Of a stretch of DNA of 37,632 bases, positions 1 through 9,340 are shown in pieces. The DNA is taken from NCBI GenBank assembly GCA_039184055.1, contig JBCDBH010000010.1:1-37632 (forward strand), read 5' to 3'. Both the position numbers and the translations under genes were made by a program. The stretch is from JBCDBH01 sp039184055. GTDB taxonomy: Bacteria; Acidobacteriota; Thermoanaerobaculia; Multivoradales; J023. The notes below the pieces were generated by a model. The model did not search any database and was not told where the DNA came from. It saw only the letters and a list, made by a program, of their open reading frames with translations. The first letter of the stretch is position 1. Every line of letters starts with the position of its first letter.

Positions 1-2299
1 CCTGCCACTCGCGCACAGCCACGCTGTAGTTTTGCACGCCGCGGCGACTATCCGCTAGCTCGGTGAGCTCGTGGTAGTGGGTGGCGAAGAGGGCGCGGCC
101 ACGCCTCGTGTCATGGAGGTATTCGACGATCGCCCAGGCCAAGGAGAGGCCATCGAAGGTGGCGGTGCCACGTCCGACTTCGTCGAGCACGACGAGGCTG
201 TGCTCGGTGGCGTGGTGGAGGATGTTGGCGGTTTCGATCATTTCGACCATGAAGGTCGAGTCACCACGCGCCAGGTCGTCGCTCGCTCCGACACGGGTGA
301 AGATCCGGTCGACGACACCGATCGAGGCGTGTTTGGCGGGCACGAAGCTACCGGCCTGGGCGAGCAGGACGATCAGGGCCACCTGCCGCAGGTAGGTCGA
401 TTTACCACCCATGTTGGGCCCGGTGAGCACGACGATCTGGGCTTCGTCGCCGTCGAGCTCGGTTTCGTTGGGCACGAAGGGCTCAGTGCTGGTGTGCTCG
501 ACCACGGGATGACGACCGTCTTCGATGATCAAGGGCTCGCCAGCTTCGGTCATCTTGGGCCGGCTCCAGGCGTATTTGACCGCGACGTCGGCGAGCCCGG
601 TGAGGACGTCGAGGTGGGCGAAGGCGCGCGCCAGCTTGGAGAGCTGGGCTCCGTGATCGGTGATGGTGACGAGCAGACGGGCGAAGTGCTCGGCTTCGAG
701 CCGGAGCTGGGTTTCTTCGGCGCCGAGCACTTCTTCTTCGAGCTCTTTGATCTCGGGGGTGATGTAGCGCTCGGCGTTGACCAGGGTTTGTTTGCGAATG
801 TAGTGCTCGGGAACGCGATCCTGGTTGGCTTTGGTGACTTCGAGGTAGTAGCCGAAGACTTTGTTGTAGCGGATCTTGAGCGACGAGATGCCGGTGGCCT
901 CGCGCTCACGCGCTTCGAAGGCGAGCATGTGTTTTTTTGCGTCACGGGCCAGGGAGCGGTTGTGATCGAGCTCGGGATCGACGCCGTCGGCGATGACGCC
1001 TCCGTCGGCGAGGCTGCCCGGATCTTCGGCGAGCACGCGATCGAGCTCACGCGCGAGGGCGGCGCAGACGTCGCTGCCGGCGATCTCACGTAGCAAGACG
1101 CTCGGTCGTCCGGCCACGGCGTCTAGCAGATCGGGCGCGACACGCAAGGCACTACGTAGCGCGACCGCTTCGCGCGGGCTCATGGTTCCCAAAACGGCGC
1201 GTGCCAGAAGTCGTTCCGGATCGCCCACGCCGCCGAGCAGCTGACGGATGTGCTCGCGACCAGGATCGTCGTTCACCAGCTCGGCGACCGCTTCGTGTCG
1301 ATCACGGATCGGCTCGAGGGCGCGTGATGGTCGACGAAGCCAGTCACGGAGCAGACGACCACCCGGGGAGGTGACGGTGCGATCGACCACGCCGATCAGG
1401 GTGCCCCGCCGCCCACCTTCGCGGAGATTGCGAAAGACCTCGAGATTGGTGAGGGTGGTGGCGTCGAGCACGGCGACGTCGGAGAGGTCGCGGACCGAGA
1501 GCGAGGTGACGTGCTCGAGATCGCTGTGCGGGGTGCGCTGCGCATAGTCGAGCGCGGTGGCGGCGGCGCGCGCCGCCGGTTCGTGATCGTCGATACCGAA
1601 GCCGCGAAGGGTGGCGCAGGCGAAGTGTTCGCACAACAGCTCGGTAGCGCGACGGTTGTCGAGACGATCGGCGTCGTCGATTTCGGTATGCGAGGTGACG
1701 TCGCGCCGCATCCATTCGTCGAGCGCGGTGGGCAGGTCGCCGAAATGCAGAACTTCACGGGGCCGGATCACCGCCAGCTCGTCCCGCGCCTGGCTTTCGC
1801 TCGGCCAGCGACGGACGAAGAAGACTCCGGTCGACACATCGAGCATGGCGCCGGCCCCGGTGTCGTCATTCCAGACGATCGCGGCAAGCAGGTTTTCTTC
1901 CTTGCCGTCGAGCAGCTCAGGCTCGGAGATCGTTCCCGGGGTGACGATCCGGGTCACCTCGCGTCGAACCAGACCCTTGGCCTGTTTCGGATCCTCCACC
2001 TGGTCGCAAATCGCCACCTTGTAACCAGCGCGCAGCAGCTTGCCGATGTAGGCGTCGATCGCGTGGTGGGGCACGCCGGCCATTGGCGCTTCGCTCGGCG
2101 TGCCCTTTTGTCGGGCGGTGAGGGTGACTTCGAGAATCGGCGCCGCTTCCACCGCGTCGTCGAAGAAGAGCTCGAAGAAATCCCCCATGCGATACAGCAG
2201 AATCGCGTCGGGATGCTCGGCCTTGGTTTCCAAGTAGTGCCGCAGCATCGGGGTAAGCTTCTGCGTCTTCTTCGTAGAGGTCTTCTTGGGAGCCGACAT
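1..2299 (-). CDS. mutS: DNA mismatch repair ATPase MutS (partial, C-terminus off the window)
   Basis: MutS recognises mispaired bases and starts methyl-directed repair. The reverse strand reads without a stop from the ATG at 2299-2297 to the left edge (about 766 codons; family members are about 850-900 residues, so roughly 100 C-terminal residues are missing). The N-terminus carries GDFFELFFDDA, with the mismatch-wedging Phe41 and Glu43 of the F-x-E motif. The ATPase end has Walker A GPNMGGKST (about 395-430), the STFMVEM signature, Walker B LVVLDEVGRGT and ATHYHELTELA. The start has no Shine-Dalgarno sequence. A TATACT box lies only 8 nt upstream, so the transcript could be leaderless (inference). 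The gene diverges from addB, and the two annotated starts almost touch. Identity is secure; only the exact start is open, since Met18 is an alternative. Confidence 0.97.
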   Translation of the reverse strand, partial: MSAPKKTSTKKTQKLTPMLRHYLETKAEHPDAILLYRMGDFFELFFDDAVEAAPILEVTLTARQKGTPSEAPMAGVPHHAIDAYIGKLLRAGYKVAICDQVEDPKQAKGLVRREVTRIVTPGTISEPELLDGKEENLLAAIVWNDDTGAGAMLDVSTGVFFVRRWPSESQARDELAVIRPREVLHFGDLPTALDEWMRRDVTSHTEIDDADRLDNRRATELLCEHFACATLRGFGIDDHEPAARAAATALDYAQRTPHSDLEHVTSLSVRDLSDVAVLDATTLTNLEVFRNLREGGRRGTLIGVVDRTVTSPGGRLLRDWLRRPSRALEPIRDRHEAVAELVNDDPGREHIRQLLGGVGDPERLLARAVLGTMSPREAVALRSALRVAPDLLDAVAGRPSVLLREIAGSDVCAALARELDRVLAEDPGSLADGGVIADGVDPELDHNRSLARDAKKHMLAFEAREREATGISSLKIRYNKVFGYYLEVTKANQDRVPEHYIRKQTLVNAERYITPEIKELEEEVLGAEETQLRLEAEHFARLLVTITDHGAQLSKLARAFAHLDVLTGLADVAVKYAWSRPKMTEAGEPLIIEDGRHPVVEHTSTEPFVPNETELDGDEAQIVVLTGPNMGGKSTYLRQVALIVLLAQAGSFVPAKHASIGVVDRIFTRVGASDDLARGDSTFMVEMIETANILHHATEHSLVVLDEVGRGTATFDGLSLAWAIVEYLHDTRRGRALFATHYHELTELADSRRGVQNYSVAVREWQ

Positions 2300-2307
2300 G
2301 GGCGGGG

Positions 2308-2313
2308 AGTATA
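2308..2313 (-). promoter_or_regulatory. candidate -10 box for mutS
   Basis: On the minus strand this reads TATACT, five of six matches to the sigma70 -10 consensus. It ends 8 nt before the mutS ATG, so transcription would start at or within a base or two of the start codon. I see no good -35; CTGAAT 18 nt upstream matches poorly. Inference from sequence only. Confidence 0.35.
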
Positions 2314-2348
2314 GCGCTGGGAACTGGATCGATTCAGATCATCGAGCG

Positions 2349-5300
2349 GTGGTTCGTGCCCACGGTGTGCGAGCGGTGGAAGATACGCTGCTCGACGCGC
2401 TCGAACGTCGTCGCCCAGACGCCACGGAGCTGAGCCGACCGATCCGTGTGGTGGTGCCGTCACGGAGCTTGCGTCGCCACCTGCTCCGTCGTCTCGCTAG
2501 CCGAGGAGCCTGGCTCGGCCTGATCGTGCAGACGCATTGGGGGCTGGTGCTCGAAACGCTGCGTCGCACGGGTCGTGATCACGGTCCGGGCAACGCGCTG
2601 CTGCCGGTGCTGATCGAACGCCTGGCACGACGTCAACCGGCGCTACGAACCGTGCTCGATGATCTCGACGACGGCTATCGAAGCGTGATCGGCTCGGTGG
2701 GCGATGTGCTCGACGCTGGCTTCGAGACCGTACACGCCGAGCCACTCGATGATCTGCTGGTCGCCGAGGGGCCGGGACGCGCTGGCCGAGACGCCACGGC
2801 GCGCGCCCGTGCCCTGCTGATGGTGGCGCGTCGGCTGCGTCGTGGCCTTGATGATCACGAACTACGAGACACCGGGCTTGCGCACCAGAGCGACATCTTG
2901 CGCGCGGCGCGTGATGCCTTACGGGCTGATCCTCAGAGCGCGCTTCCCACCCGCGCGGTGCTGATTCACGGCTACACCGACGCCACCGGAGTAGTGACCG
3001 ATCTGCTCGAGACGCTGCTCCGCGTCTTCGACGGCACGGTGTTCTTCGATCGCCCCATGGATCCTGCCACCGGGCAAAGCACTGATTTCGCATTTGGTCG
3101 GGGGTTGCGTCAGCGATTGATCCAGGCGGCCGGGGAGGTCCAGACCTCGGACCCGTCGATCCCGGCACCGACGATCCAGATCGTCTCGACCCCGGACGTC
3201 GAGAGCGAGCTACGTTTTGTCGCCTCGGCAATCCGCACCAAGCTCGACGCCGGGTATCCGGCCGAAGACATCGCGGTGGTCGCCCGTGCGCTCGATCCGT
3301 ATTTGCCATCGCTCCGCGAGGTCTTCGACGAACGTGGCATCCCCTTCTCCACTGACCCGACGCCGGGTCTGCGTGACGGTCGTGGCCGTCGGCTCGATAC
3401 GTTGATGATGGTGCTCGCCGACGGTGCCGAGACTCCGCTCGATGTCTGGCTCGATCTGCTCGGTGACCTCGAGCCCCGCGAGCACACCGCGCTTCGCCAG
3501 ACGTTTTTTGGCAGAGGTGCGAGCCGGCTCGGCGATGTCGCCAAGGAACCGAAGCCGACGGTGGAAGCTGAGCAAACCACGTTGCCGTTCGCGGGTCCTG
3601 AGATGGTGACCGAACCGCTGATCGACCCGGACGACGATCAACTCACCGCAGCCAGGATCGCCGAAGTGATCGATCGCGCCGTCGCTCTGCTCGCGCATCT
3701 CGATGCGTGGTTCTCCCGATCGTCGCCAACCTTTGCCGAGCATCGCGACGAAACAAACCGGCTCGTCGACCGACTCGGCTGGAGCGACGACGATCCGGCG
3801 CGTCTCCTGCTCACGACCGTGCTCGACGATCTCGACAAACAGGCGCCGGCGTCGGTGACGCTCGATCATCGCGAATTCCGCCGGGTCCTAGCCAGCGCGA
3901 TCGACACGGTCGGCCGTCCGACGCTCGGCAGTCTAGGCGGCGGCGTGCAGGTGCTCGACGTTACCGCCGCTCGCGCGCGCTCGTTCCGCCAGCTCTTTGT
4001 CGTTGGGCTGACGCGAGATCGCTTTCCCCGACCGATCCACACCGATCCGCTGCTCGGTGAGCCACTCCGCGCGCTCCTCCGCACGCTCCTGCCCGATCTA
4101 CCCCTGACGCTTCTGGCGATCGACGAAGAGCGCTTCCTGTTCGCGCAAGTGCTCAGCGCCAGTCCGGAGATCACCCTGTCGTGGCCGCGGGAAGACGGCG
4201 GTCGTCCACGGAGCGTCTCGCCCCTGGTCGAACGACTGCCGATCTTCGGCGAGGTTCGCCATCTCGACGATCATGACCAGCCACCCGTCACCGCCGTCGA
4301 ACATCTCCAAATCACCGCGCTCGCCGGGGCACGTCGTGGCTTTGCCGCGCTTCTTCCGGTGGCTCTCCGCGCCACCCAAACCGACAAGGAAAACCACGCG
4401 ATCGATCTCGGTCGTCTGGCGCATGGGCGCATCGCTGTGCTCAACGAACTCGATCCCGATTTGGCCAGTCGTGACGGCCGCGCGCGACGTCAGAGACTTG
4501 GACCGTATTTCGGTTTTGTCGGTCGTGGCACGCGGCGTACCCCGGCGATCACCCATCTCGAAGATCTCGCCGCCTGTCCGTGGCAGACGTTTCTGCGTCG
4601 CGTGCTCGAGCTTCGTCCGATGCCCGATCCACTCGCCTCGTTACCCAATCTCGACGTCGCTCTGGTCGGTCAGCTCGTGCACGAGGTACTCGAACAAATC
4701 ACCGCTCCCGGTGACTCGGTTGCCTGGCCCGAGGACAGCCAGCTCGACGAGCTCATCGACCAGGTCGGCACGGATCTGCTCGGTGGCCGTGGGCTGGGCG
4801 GTCTGCGTCGCGCCGCCGCCGCGCTCGCCCGGCCGTATCTCGAGGTGGCGCGGAAGCTCGACTGGAAACGGGGCCCGATCGAGGTGCTCGGGACCGAGGT
4901 GAAAGGCGCGCTGATCTGGACCGACGACAACGGCCGACGACGGATTCCATGGCGTGCCGACCGGGTCGATCGTCACGATCACCGTCGGCGCATTACCGAT
5001 TACAAGACAGGTGGCGTCTTCGCGCGAGGCAAAAACGAAGCCGCCAGGCGTGAGGAGCTGGGTCGGGCGATCCGTGCCGGCGCGCATCTTCAAACCGCCG
5101 CGTATTTGCGTTCCGCTCAGGGTGACGAACCGGTGGAAGGGCGCTATCTCTTCTTGCGTCCCGATCTGGACGAGCACCTGCGCACGCTGTCGATTCACAG
5201 CCACGATCACCATCTGCTCGCCGGTTTCGATCAAGCCGTGTCGACGCTTTTGGCCCTGTGGGATGCCGGGGCGTTCTTCCCCCGATTGGTACGTCCCGAC

Positions 5301-5471
5301 GAGGATCGTGAGCCACGTCGATGTGCGCATTGCTCGGTCGCCGAGGCGTGTGTGCGTCGAGACTCGGGAGCGCGTGGCCGCTTGCGTGAGTGGGCCGAGG
5401 CCAATGAGTCGGCATCACGTGTCGAGGATGTTCTCCTCAACGTCTGGCGTCTGCCCTTGGAGTCGGGATGA
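2349..5471 (+). CDS. addB: AddB-like helicase-nuclease subunit (PD-(D/E)XK nuclease, Fe-S cluster)
   Basis: Likely the B subunit of the AddAB (RexAB-type) complex, which processes double-strand breaks for RecA. The open frame reaches back to TTG 2286 (1061 aa, close to the family's usual 1100-1200); numbering here uses that start. The C-terminal nuclease shows RADRVD followed by ITDYKTG. An AddB-type four-cysteine cluster brackets it: Cys764 (AACPWQ), then Cys1013, Cys1016 and Cys1022 (C-x2-C-x5-C). This is the layout that binds the 4Fe-4S cluster in Bacillus AddB. The N-terminal helicase-like fold (VVVPSRSLRRHLL) lacks a Walker A, as usual for AddB. TTG 2286 and ATG 2298 overlap the divergent mutS start, so I prefer GTG 2349 (MVRAHGVRAVEDTLL); GTG 2367 is also possible. 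It overlaps addA by ATGA at 5468-5471, implying coupled translation. Confidence 0.9.
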   Translation: MVRAHGVRAVEDTLLDALERRRPDATELSRPIRVVVPSRSLRRHLLRRLASRGAWLGLIVQTHWGLVLETLRRTGRDHGPGNALLPVLIERLARRQPALRTVLDDLDDGYRSVIGSVGDVLDAGFETVHAEPLDDLLVAEGPGRAGRDATARARALLMVARRLRRGLDDHELRDTGLAHQSDILRAARDALRADPQSALPTRAVLIHGYTDATGVVTDLLETLLRVFDGTVFFDRPMDPATGQSTDFAFGRGLRQRLIQAAGEVQTSDPSIPAPTIQIVSTPDVESELRFVASAIRTKLDAGYPAEDIAVVARALDPYLPSLREVFDERGIPFSTDPTPGLRDGRGRRLDTLMMVLADGAETPLDVWLDLLGDLEPREHTALRQTFFGRGASRLGDVAKEPKPTVEAEQTTLPFAGPEMVTEPLIDPDDDQLTAARIAEVIDRAVALLAHLDAWFSRSSPTFAEHRDETNRLVDRLGWSDDDPARLLLTTVLDDLDKQAPASVTLDHREFRRVLASAIDTVGRPTLGSLGGGVQVLDVTAARARSFRQLFVVGLTRDRFPRPIHTDPLLGEPLRALLRTLLPDLPLTLLAIDEERFLFAQVLSASPEITLSWPREDGGRPRSVSPLVERLPIFGEVRHLDDHDQPPVTAVEHLQITALAGARRGFAALLPVALRATQTDKENHAIDLGRLAHGRIAVLNELDPDLASRDGRARRQRLGPYFGFVGRGTRRTPAITHLEDLAACPWQTFLRRVLELRPMPDPLASLPNLDVALVGQLVHEVLEQITAPGDSVAWPEDSQLDELIDQVGTDLLGGRGLGGLRRAAAALARPYLEVARKLDWKRGPIEVLGTEVKGALIWTDDNGRRRIPWRADRVDRHDHRRRITDYKTGGVFARGKNEAARREELGRAIRAGAHLQTAAYLRSAQGDEPVEGRYLFLRPDLDEHLRTLSIHSHDHHLLAGFDQAVSTLLALWDAGAFFPRLVRPDEDREPRRCAHCSVAEACVRRDSGARGRLREWAEANESASRVEDVLLNVWRLPLESG

Positions 5472-8400
5472 CCGATCCTTCCGACTCAACCGCCCTGGCG
5501 GCGGATCGTCGCGCCCGACGAGTGGCGCAGGAGGTCTTCGATCGACCCTTGGTGATCGAAGCCGGTGCCGGGACGGGCAAGACCGCCACCCTGGTGGCGC
5601 GGGTGCTCGCCTGGTGTTTGGGTCCGGGATGGACCCGCGCCGCGCGTGCCCTCGCCGACGAGCTTCCCGATCTCGATCGACCGGCGCTCGACGACGATCA
5701 TCGCATCGCCGCGCGGGTGCTCCGTCGAGTGGTCGCGGTGACCTTTACCGAAGCCGCCGCCACCGAGATGGCCGAGCGGATCAGCAGCGCCTTGCGCCAG
5801 GTCCGCGACGGTGAGATCCCGGTGGGTGTGATCGCCGACGACGAGCCAGCCGCCGAGGTTCGCGCCCGACGCGCGGCGCATCTGCTCGCGGTGAGCGATC
5901 AACTACAAACCCGGACGCTCCACGGCTTTTGTCGCAAGCTGCTCGCCGACCATCCATTCGCCGCCGGTATTCACCCGTTCGCCACGGTCGACGCCGACGG
6001 TGCGACGGTGCGCACGGTGGTCGAAGACATCGTCGCCGCCACCCTACCGATCGCCTATGGCGACCCGGGCGATCCGGATCTGCTCCATCTCGCCGGGCTC
6101 GGCATCGGCCCGAGCGCGATCGCCGAGGCGCTCGAGACGCTGATCCACGCCGGGGTCGAGCCGAGCGCGCTCGAGCGTGATCCGTTCGCCGACGACAGCT
6201 GGTCGGAATTCGTGCGTCGTCTCGAGCAGGACGCCGACGCCTTGCTCGAGATGCTCGACCGTCGGCTCACCAGTTTTGCTCGCGCCCCCAATGCACGCAA
6301 GCTCACCGATGCCCTAAGGCGGCTTCTGATCCTGCTCGAAGACGCCGAGGACGATGGCGAGCCGATCACCCCGGACGCCCTGCTCGTCTGGCATCGCGAC
6401 CATCTCGGCGCGTCGCTCGTCGACCATCTCGCCGGCTGGTCACGTGGCGAGCTCAATCAAACCGAGACCGAGCATCTCGCGGTGGTGGCACGGGAGCTAC
6501 GCGCCCACGCCACGACGTTGCATCGTCGGTTACGTCATCTCGGCCGGCTCGATCCCGAACGATTCAGCGCCGCGCGACGCGCTCTCGCCCCGCTGCTCGA
6601 CAAAGCACGCGACACGCTGCGTCGACGAGGTGTGCTCACCTTTGGCGATCTGCTGGCATCGGCAGAAAAGCTCCTGCGAGAACGCCCCGAGGTGACGGCA
6701 CGAATCAGGCGTCAGATCGATCAGCTTCTGGTCGACGAATTTCAAGATACCGATCCGGTGCAATGCTCGCTGGTCGGTCAGCTGGCCCTCGACGGCACGG
6801 GCGTCGGGCTTTTCGTGGTCGGCGATCCCAAGCAATCGATTTACGGCTGGCGCAACGCCGATCTCGCCGCCTACGAGGACTTTGTCGCTCGAGTCGAATC
6901 GAACGGTGGCGAACGTCTTCCCCTGGTCGAGAACTTTCGCTCGGCGCCACCGATCCTCGACGAGGTCAGCCGACTGCTCGCTCCGGTGATGATCCGTCGA
7001 CCCGGAGTACAACCGGCGTTCGAGCCACTGGTGGCGTGCGAGCGACTCGCCAAGCATCCCGGCTTCCATCACGACACGCTTCGCCCGATCGAATATTGGT
7101 TGGCGTGGGCTGAGGACGGTGGAGGTCACGACGAGGACGGTTCGGAGACGCGTCTTCCCGCCGTACCCTCGGCCGGTCAGGCAGCGCGTCTCGAGGCTCG
7201 AGCCTTGGTGAGCGATCTCCACGCGCTCCGTCAGGCCGGTACACGCTGGTCGGAGATCGCCATCTTGCTCCGCAACGCCACCGATCTCGAGGCAGTCTTG
7301 GCGCCGCTCCGCGAGCACGGCATCCCGTTTACCGTCAGCCGCGACCGGCAGTATTACCGCCGCCGCGAAATCATCGACGCCGCCGCGTGGGTACGCGCGA
7401 TCCTGGCTCCCGAAGACAGCGTCGCCCTGCTCACCGTGATGCGTGGCGTGCTCGTCGGCGTGCCCGACGCCGCGTTGCCTGCTCTGTGGCGAGGTGATTT
7501 CCCGAGTCTGGTGGCTCGGCTCGACGGACCCGACGAGACCGTGTTCGAGCGTTGCGACGAGCTGATCGCCGAGGCGGTCACCCAGCCATCAGGCGACATC
7601 CCAGGGCTCGAACGCATCGACGGCTGGTGGCACAACCTGCGGTTCGCCGTTCGCGCCATCGCTGAGCTTCGCGCCAGCTACCACGCCGACTCCGCCGACC
7701 TATTCGTCAACCGTCTGCGTCACACTCTGCTGCTCGAAGCTACCGAAGCCGCGCGTTGGCTCGGTCCTTATCGCCGCGCCAACCTGCGTCGCTTCTTCAC
7801 CGAGCTCCGCGACGCGTTGCTCACCAGCGCCAACCGTTTCGACGTGCTGCGCGCGCTACGGACTCGGATCGCCCGTGAAACCGAGGCCGAAGAAGCCCCG
7901 CCCCGCGAGCTCGGTGACGACGCCATCCACGTGCTCACCATTCACAAAGCCAAAGGGCTCGAATTCCGCCACGTCTACCTCCTCCAGACCCATCGCGCCA
8001 GTCGTCCTGACCGTGCAAGCACCGTCGATGTCGACCAGCGTGGTGGTGATCTCCATCTACGTCTCTTTGGCGTGCCCAGCCCGGGTTGGGACCTCGTCCA
8101 TGAACGCCGTGAACAGGTCGAGCACGCCGAGCTCGTCCGCACTCTCTATGTCGCCAGCACCCGGGCGGTCGAACGCTTGGTGATCGCCGGCAAACCCGTC
8201 CCAGCGGGCGACCTGATTCGAGCCAGCACTCATGCCGAGCTGCTTCCCCACCGGCATGAGCGGCCGCGCAACCAGTGGCTATACGATCAATGGACCAGCG
8301 GGGAGCCGCGCCATCTGGACGGTCAAGGTGTGGCGTGGGTCTTCCCCGCCCGTATCGAGCCCCCCGAGCCCGAGCCTCGACAAGTCGACGACGTGGTGAC

Positions 8401-9106
8401 TGACGCCACGGCCGTCGAAGGCGCCCAGCGAGCGCTCGACGAGCATCGAGAGCAAGCGCGCGCAACCATGGCGCGGCCGTGGTTGCGGACCGCGTCGAGT
8501 CTCGGTCATGCAGATGAGACTCCCAACGAAGAGCGTACGGAAGATGAATCCGACCTAGAAAGTCGGATCAGCAAACACGAAAGTCAGCCCACCAACGAGG
8601 CTTCCGATTTCAACCGACGCGTCGCCCAGGCCGCTGGCACGATCGCGCACGCCGTGCTCGAACACCTCGACCTACACGACGCCGAAGCTGATCTCGAACG
8701 TCAAAGCGCCAACCTCGCCGACCACCTCCCTCCTGACCTGACCGAAGACGAAGCGCGCGCCAGCCTCGAGCGCGCCGACGACATGCTCGCCGTCTTCCGC
8801 ACCGGCCCGCTCTTCACCCGGCTCGTCACCCTCGCCGACCACATCTTGGCGCGTGAGCTACCGCTCGTCGTGCCACCGGATGACACCCATGCCCTAGGCG
8901 CCATCACCGGCACCCTCGATCTTCTTTATCGCGATCCTGATTCTGGCGACCTGACCATCGTCGATTACAAGACCGATCGCGTGCTCGATCCCGAGCACTA
9001 CCGAGAGCAGGCACGCACGTATCGCCAAGCGATCGCCAGCGTGATGGGTGTGAAGGTCGACTTCGAGCTTTGGTCATTGACCACGGGACGACGCCACCGC
9101 CTCTAG
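5468..9106 (+). CDS. addA: AddA-like UvrD/RecB-family helicase-nuclease
   Basis: Partner subunit of AddB: a superfamily 1A 3'-5' helicase with a C-terminal RecB-type nuclease. At 1212 aa it has the usual AddA length. Motifs in order: Walker A EAGAGTGKT (residues 31-39), motif Ia VAVTFTEAAATEMAERI, Walker B LLVDEFQDTDPVQ, motif III VGDPKQSIYGWRNAD, motif IV LVENFRSAP, motif V LTIHKAKGLEFRHVYL, motif VI LYVASTRAVERL. The nuclease ends with GTLDLLYRD and IVDYKTDRV. The start ATG lies inside the ATGA overlap with addB, so the two are cotranslated. Between helicase and nuclease is a hydrophilic linker (around DESDLESRISKHES) whose DNA contains a 7-bp perfect hairpin. RecB is the alternative name, but the AddB-type partner argues for AddA. 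Confidence 0.94.
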   Translation: MTDPSDSTALAADRRARRVAQEVFDRPLVIEAGAGTGKTATLVARVLAWCLGPGWTRAARALADELPDLDRPALDDDHRIAARVLRRVVAVTFTEAAATEMAERISSALRQVRDGEIPVGVIADDEPAAEVRARRAAHLLAVSDQLQTRTLHGFCRKLLADHPFAAGIHPFATVDADGATVRTVVEDIVAATLPIAYGDPGDPDLLHLAGLGIGPSAIAEALETLIHAGVEPSALERDPFADDSWSEFVRRLEQDADALLEMLDRRLTSFARAPNARKLTDALRRLLILLEDAEDDGEPITPDALLVWHRDHLGASLVDHLAGWSRGELNQTETEHLAVVARELRAHATTLHRRLRHLGRLDPERFSAARRALAPLLDKARDTLRRRGVLTFGDLLASAEKLLRERPEVTARIRRQIDQLLVDEFQDTDPVQCSLVGQLALDGTGVGLFVVGDPKQSIYGWRNADLAAYEDFVARVESNGGERLPLVENFRSAPPILDEVSRLLAPVMIRRPGVQPAFEPLVACERLAKHPGFHHDTLRPIEYWLAWAEDGGGHDEDGSETRLPAVPSAGQAARLEARALVSDLHALRQAGTRWSEIAILLRNATDLEAVLAPLREHGIPFTVSRDRQYYRRREIIDAAAWVRAILAPEDSVALLTVMRGVLVGVPDAALPALWRGDFPSLVARLDGPDETVFERCDELIAEAVTQPSGDIPGLERIDGWWHNLRFAVRAIAELRASYHADSADLFVNRLRHTLLLEATEAARWLGPYRRANLRRFFTELRDALLTSANRFDVLRALRTRIARETEAEEAPPRELGDDAIHVLTIHKAKGLEFRHVYLLQTHRASRPDRASTVDVDQRGGDLHLRLFGVPSPGWDLVHERREQVEHAELVRTLYVASTRAVERLVIAGKPVPAGDLIRASTHAELLPHRHERPRNQWLYDQWTSGEPRHLDGQGVAWVFPARIEPPEPEPRQVDDVVTDATAVEGAQRALDEHREQARATMARPWLRTASSLGHADETPNEERTEDESDLESRISKHESQPTNEASDFNRRVAQAAGTIAHAVLEHLDLHDAEADLERQSANLADHLPPDLTEDEARASLERADDMLAVFRTGPLFTRLVTLADHILARELPLVVPPDDTHALGAITGTLDLLYRDPDSGDLTIVDYKTDRVLDPEHYREQARTYRQAIASVMGVKVDFELWSLTTGRRHRL
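8548..8568 (+). repeat. 7-bp perfect inverted repeat inside the addA linker
   Basis: The arms ATCCGAC and GTCGGAT flank a 7-nt loop (CTAGAAA). The surrounding 100 bp is more AT-rich than the rest of addA and encodes a low-complexity hydrophilic linker between the helicase and nuclease. It may be a small palindromic insertion tolerated in a linker, or chance. Confidence 0.4.
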
Positions 9107-9137
9107 ACTGCGGCGCCTCCAGACTAGCCTCGACAGG

Positions 9138-9154
9138 CCCGAGCTTCGGGTTTT
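9138..9154 (+). terminator. weak intrinsic terminator after addA
   Basis: CCCGA and TCGGG pair around a GCT loop, followed directly by TTTT. Two G-U pairs could extend the base. It starts 31 bp after the addA stop. The stem is short, so termination may be partial. Confidence 0.45.
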
Positions 9155-9186
9155 CCCGGCTGTGCTACCCTGGTAAGAATCGCCTC

Positions 9187-9233
9187 ATCGCGGATAAACG
9201 CCTATCGCGGATAAACGGACGTGTCGGTTTATC
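9187..9233 (+). promoter_or_regulatory. GATAAAC repeat cluster (possible operator)
   Basis: The 14-mer ATCGCGGATAAACG occurs at 9187-9200 and again at 9204-9217, a 17-bp period. An inverted GTTTATC follows at 9227-9233. Three copies of the 7-mer GATAAAC, two direct and one inverted, thus lie within 47 bp, 108-154 bp upstream of the flavoprotein start. This looks like a set of regulator binding sites; the regulator is unknown. Confidence 0.45.
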
Positions 9234-9340
9234 GTTGCCTGAGATGAATACCGTCGTGCCGACACAAAAAGAGTACGAGACGCTGTATTCACCGACCGCC
9301 ACCGGTCTTCGTGTAGATGCGAGCTCGAAAGGAGTCGTGT

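Noticed and set aside
71..1093. 340-aa open frame on the plus strand
   Set aside because: It is antisense to mutS, whose motifs (Walker A, ATHYHELT) are unmistakable on the minus strand; high GC makes long shadow frames.
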